From JBILVQ01 sp044370375 (GTDB lineage: Bacteria > Bacteroidota > Bacteroidia > UBA4408), in the NCBI GenBank assembly GCA_044370375.1, contig JBILVQ010000044.1, positions 1-17,764 on the forward strand: DNA of 17,764 nucleotides, read 5' to 3'. Positions 15,700 through 17,764 of this stretch are shown here, in pieces. The translations under genes were made by a program, and so were the position numbers. A model generated the notes under the pieces. It was given only the letters and a program-made list of their open reading frames with translations. It was not told the origin of the DNA and made no database searches. How positions within the stretch are numbered: the stretch's first letter is position 1; the number at the start of each line of letters is the position of its first letter.

Positions 15700-16137
15700 T
15701 TAATTGGTAATCAAAAGCCGGTTACCGTCAAATGAAGTACTGTATTGGGTGAGGGGTCTGCTGGCAGGCTGTTTGGCCACTGTACCATCGGTAAGCACAA
15801 ATTCTGAGCCACAACAACTGTCAACGGCCATAATTTGCGAGGCGTTTACGCTTACTTTACCACAGGTGTTATTGGGTTGGTATGGGCAGTGTCGATCATA
15901 AGCCCTGAAGTCGTCCAGTGAAAGTCTATAAATAACAATTCCTCTTGAACCTCCGTTAACATAGGCCCAGGCGCCAGGAGCATTAAGTTTCACGAACAGG
16001 GGATCGGAAGTGTTTAGAACAATGTTAACCGGCACGTAAGGAACCCTTTCATCATTTTGATCTTTCTTACAATTGCAGAAGAAAACCAAAGAAAAAAGAA
16101 GAAAAAACCGGATGAGTGGCTGCAAAGGAAGCTTCAT
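15700..16137 (-). CDS. Lipoprotein with a Rieske-like fold and altered ligands
   Basis: A 145-residue protein read from the ATG at 16137. The N-terminus is a lipoprotein signal (hydrophobic 9-20, then FCNCKKD; C23 is the likely lipidated residue, followed by a KKD linker). The C-terminal part resembles a Rieske domain: CPYQPNNTC (84-92), then DSCCGSEFVLTDGTV (106-120) and PASRPLTQY (124-132), matching the classical pattern C-x-H ... C-x-C-H-G-S-x-F ... D-G-x-V ... P-A-x-x-P-L. The expected ligands are changed: H to Y86, C to D106 and H to C109; only C84 is retained. So a normal [2Fe-2S] Rieske centre is unlikely, though four cysteines (84, 92, 108, 109) remain for a disulfide or other metal site. 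Similar small lipoproteins occur in Bacteroidota; the role is unknown. A start at 16170 is possible but would add 11 residues (MCYCICLNFVC) before the signal. Confidence 0.72.
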   Translation of the reverse strand: MKLPLQPLIRFFLLFSLVFFCNCKKDQNDERVPYVPVNIVLNTSDPLFVKLNAPGAWAYVNGGSRGIVIYRLSLDDFRAYDRHCPYQPNNTCGKVSVNASQIMAVDSCCGSEFVLTDGTVAKQPASRPLTQYSTSFDGNRLLITN

Positions 16138-16142
16138 GCATA

Positions 16143-16170
16143 CAAAGTTAAGGCAAATGCAGTAGCACAA
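16143..16170 (-). promoter_or_regulatory. Promoter of the Rieske-like lipoprotein, near-leaderless
   Basis: On the minus strand TTG (16170-16168), 17 bases, then a perfect TAACTTTG (16150-16143). The ATG at 16137 begins only five bases after this box, so transcription would start at or very near the start codon. Spacing is at the short end of the Bacteroidota range. It also argues against the longer start at 16170. Confidence 0.5.
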
Positions 16171-16181
16171 GTAATATAATT

Positions 16182-16198
16182 TTGTAAAAAATTTACAA
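16182..16198. repeat. Inverted repeat TTGTAAA-AAA-TTTACAA
   Basis: Two exact 7-base arms (16182-16188, 16192-16198) with a 3-base centre lie between the divergent lipoprotein and small basic protein genes, just upstream of the lipoprotein promoter. The form fits an operator for a dimeric repressor or activator. A TAATTTTG word (16177-16184) overlaps its left arm but has no matching upstream TTG on the plus strand. Confidence 0.4.
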
Positions 16199-16320
16199 TC
16201 CTAGGCAACGGAAAGCAGAAAACAAGGCTCTATCCAACAAGTCATTCAACAAACAAAGGTTTATAAGTAAAAATCAACAAATTACTCCGATGTGAAAAGA
16301 AAAATCATTTTCTTTGAAAC

Positions 16321-16333
16321 CCCGCTCAGCGGG
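16321..16333 (+). repeat. Leader hairpin before the small basic protein
   Basis: CCCGC (16321-16325), loop TCA, GCGGG (16329-16333): a short GC-rich stem in an AT-rich spacer, ending 14 bases before the ATG at 16348. It is not followed by a T run, so it is not a terminator. It may shape translation or mRNA stability. TTTCTTTG at 16309-16316 just upstream is one mismatch from the -7 consensus, but no -33 partner is visible. Confidence 0.4.
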
Positions 16334-16347
16334 CCAAAAGAAATAAA

Positions 16348-16617
16348 ATGCGAAAATTAATTGTTTTTGTTTTTTTGCTCCTAAGCGCAAGTTCTTCAGC
16401 ACAAGAAATGCAGAACATGCGAACAAAAGAAGAACAACGCTTGTTTGAGGAAAAAAAACAAAAACAGGAAGAGGCCGACAGGCTTGGAAGAGAGCGTCAT
16501 CAGAAAATGCAAAGCAAAAAAGTGCGCAAAAGAATGAAGCAATCTGCCAAAAAAGCCCGAAGGACTAACGAACCCAGAAAAGAATTCATTTTGTTCAGAT
16601 TATTCAGAAGAAATTAA
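16348..16617 (+). CDS. Small secreted, highly basic protein of unknown function
   Basis: An 89-residue product. A signal peptide is clear (about 1-19: basic start, hydrophobic core, SSSAQ end). The mature part is almost entirely charged: first an acidic and glutamine-rich helix (TKEEQRLFEEKKQKQEEADR), then a strongly basic stretch (KKVRKRMKQSAKKARR) and a basic tail (FRLFRRN). It is probably helical and could bind anionic material such as nucleic acid, LPS or teichoic-like polymers, but this is inference. I do not recognise a family. The signal peptide, purine-rich start and a likely terminator right after it support a real gene. Confidence 0.65.
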   Translation: MRKLIVFVFLLLSASSSAQEMQNMRTKEEQRLFEEKKQKQEEADRLGRERHQKMQSKKVRKRMKQSAKKARRTNEPRKEFILFRLFRRN

Positions 16618-16660
16618 CAAATTTGGCAAGTAATCAACAATGAAATTTGTTGTGTTTTTT
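16616..16660 (+). terminator. Probable terminator after the small basic protein
   Basis: AACAAATTT (16616-16624) pairs with AAATTTGTT (16643-16651) across an 18-base loop, and a run of six T follows at 16655-16660. The stem is AT-rich and the loop long, so it is weaker than the ahcY terminator. It overlaps the stop codon of the preceding gene. Confidence 0.45.
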
Positions 16661-16692
16661 CAGAATGGTTTGAAAACCAGTAGATTCAAAAA

Positions 16693-16725
16693 TTTGGTGG
16701 TAAGAATTATAATTACATATCTTTA
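16693..16725 (+). promoter_or_regulatory. Promoter of the TonB-dependent receptor gene
   Basis: TTTG (16693-16696), 21 bases, then TATCTTTA (16718-16725), one mismatch from TAnnTTTG. It leaves a leader of about 40 bases before the ATG at 16771. Confidence 0.5.
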
Positions 16726-16770
16726 CGACCCATCATTTTTGAAAAAATTTTCTAACGTCCAATTAACAGT

Positions 16771-17764
16771 ATGGTAAGAAAACTTTACCTCGCTATTGCG
16801 CTAACATTTGTAGGCATAGCTTCAGTTTTTGCTCAAAGTGCACTAAAAACAACCGTTACTGACGCGGTCAGTGGTGAAACCATTCCGTTTGCGGTGGTCA
16901 TCATCGAATCGAAAGGGGTTCAGGTTGCTTCATCGGAATGTGACATTGACGGAATTAGTCTCATCAAACCCCTTTCGCCGGGTTCATTTGATGTAAAAAT
17001 TCAGTTTACTGGTTATAAGCCGCAAAAGATAAACAACGTTACCATTTTTGAAGGCAAAACACAATACTTAACCGTTAAGCTTGAACCATCCGTAGTTGTA
17101 TTTAAGGAGTTTGTGGTGGTGGAGTTTAAAGAACCCATCATTGACCCAGACACTAAGTCGGGAGGAAACGTAACCCGCGAGGAGTTTCAACGAATGGCTA
17201 CTAAAAACGTTAACTCAGTAGCCGCTCAAACAGCAGGAGTTGTTCAAACCGATGAGGGTGGCGATTTAAATATTCGTGGAGGCCGTTCTGATGGAAACGA
17301 AACCTTTATTGACGGGCAAAGGGTAATCGGTTCTTCCGGTCTTCCTCAATCCAGTATTGAACAAATCAGCGTTATCACCGGTGGTGTTCCTGCTTCCTTT
17401 GGAGATGCCACGGCCGGTATCATTAATATTACCACCCGTGGTCCTCAGAACTCATATTTCGGGGGCGTTGAGGCCATCTCTTCTGAGTTAACCGACAAAT
17501 ACGGATATAACTTTTTGGGTTTTTCGGTTGGTGGTCCAATTCTATTCAAAAAAGACACAGCAAAAAATGCAGGCAAGCAGGCCTTGTTAGGCTTTATTAT
17601 TTCTGGAGAGATTTCAACAGAAAGAGACCCTGACCCATCTGCTGTTGGCATGTGGAAGGTAAAAGATGATAAATTGGCTGATTTGGAAAAGAACCCTATC
17701 CGGGTTGCTCCGCTTGGTCAGGGAACCTTGCGAAACACCGAGTTTCTTACAAAGGATGATTTAG
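16771..17764 (+). CDS. TonB-dependent receptor, N-terminal part (cut by window edge)
   Basis: Frame open from the ATG at 16771 to the end of the window (331 codons plus one base), with no stop. It begins with a signal peptide (about 1-22, ending SVFAQ). Residues 24-105 form a carboxypeptidase-regulatory-like beta domain (TVTDAVSGETIPFAVV ... KIQFTGYKPQKINNV ... YLTVKLEP), as found at the start of many Bacteroidota receptors. A plug domain follows (about 125-225) with TREEFQRMATKNVNSVAAQT, LNIRGGRSDGNETFIDGQRV, SIEQISVITGGVPASFGDAT and INITTRGP. The barrel would start just after and continue past the window. It sits in the outer membrane and imports, or binds, a TonB-energised ligand. No SusD-like partner is visible here, and the substrate is unknown. 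Confidence 0.92.
   Translation, partial: MVRKLYLAIALTFVGIASVFAQSALKTTVTDAVSGETIPFAVVIIESKGVQVASSECDIDGISLIKPLSPGSFDVKIQFTGYKPQKINNVTIFEGKTQYLTVKLEPSVVVFKEFVVVEFKEPIIDPDTKSGGNVTREEFQRMATKNVNSVAAQTAGVVQTDEGGDLNIRGGRSDGNETFIDGQRVIGSSGLPQSSIEQISVITGGVPASFGDATAGIINITTRGPQNSYFGGVEAISSELTDKYGYNFLGFSVGGPILFKKDTAKNAGKQALLGFIISGEISTERDPDPSAVGMWKVKDDKLADLEKNPIRVAPLGQGTLRNTEFLTKDDL

Overview
The window looks like a chromosomal stretch from a member of the Bacteroidota, possibly near Flavobacteriales or Sphingobacteriales, though the rank below phylum is uncertain. The evidence is: Bacteroidota-type promoters (TTG/TTTG, 17-23 bases, TAnnTTTG); A-rich start regions with little Shine-Dalgarno sequence; secreted proteins built from MORN-like and WG repeats; a HisKA_2 kinase next to a LytTR regulator; a DUF2723 membrane protein; a bacterial GGGPS; a Rieske-fold lipoprotein; and a TonB-dependent receptor with an N-terminal carboxypeptidase-regulatory-like domain. 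I see no tRNA, rRNA, CRISPR array, transposase or phage gene. The region reads as ordinary core genome with several lineage-specific accessory proteins.

Layout. 1-319 is AT-rich and has no convincing gene; it holds a small cluster of DnaA-box-like 9-mers and two inverted repeats. 320-2766: nadA (quinolinate synthase) overlaps by 4 bases a secreted protein of about 18 MORN/YwqK-type repeats. 2809-7845: a very large soluble sensor kinase with about nine PAS domains and a HisKA_2/HATPase end, followed 12 bases later by its likely partner, a LytTR response regulator. 7846-7961: a spacer with two inverted repeats and a possible promoter. 7962-11695: a DUF2723 (TMEM260-like, GT-C fold) membrane protein followed 2 bases later by a NodB-type polysaccharide deacetylase. 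11692-13058, minus strand: a GGGPS-family ether-lipid synthase gene overlapping a 4'-phosphopantetheinyl transferase gene; its end also overlaps the deacetylase end. 13152-14195: a secreted WG-repeat protein with its own promoter. 14329-15645: ahcY (adenosylhomocysteinase) with a textbook promoter and a strong terminator. 15700-16137, minus strand: a small lipoprotein with a Rieske-like fold whose usual iron-sulfur ligands are mostly replaced. 16348-16617: a small, secreted, highly basic protein. 16771-end: a TonB-dependent receptor cut off by the window edge.

How the genes fit together. Three blocks look like transcription units: nadA plus the repeat protein; kinase plus regulator; and DUF2723 plus deacetylase. 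The minus-strand PPTase-GGGPS pair is a fourth. Much of the rest serves the cell envelope: two repeat-protein exports, a lipoprotein, an outer-membrane receptor, a probable glycosyltransferase, a glycan deacetylase and an ether-lipid enzyme. nadA and ahcY are housekeeping genes. I found no clear new defence or mobile system. The points most worth a second look are the possible replication-origin-like region at the left end, the Rieske lipoprotein with altered ligands and an almost leaderless promoter, the archaeal-type lipid enzyme paired with a PPTase, and the nine-PAS soluble kinase.
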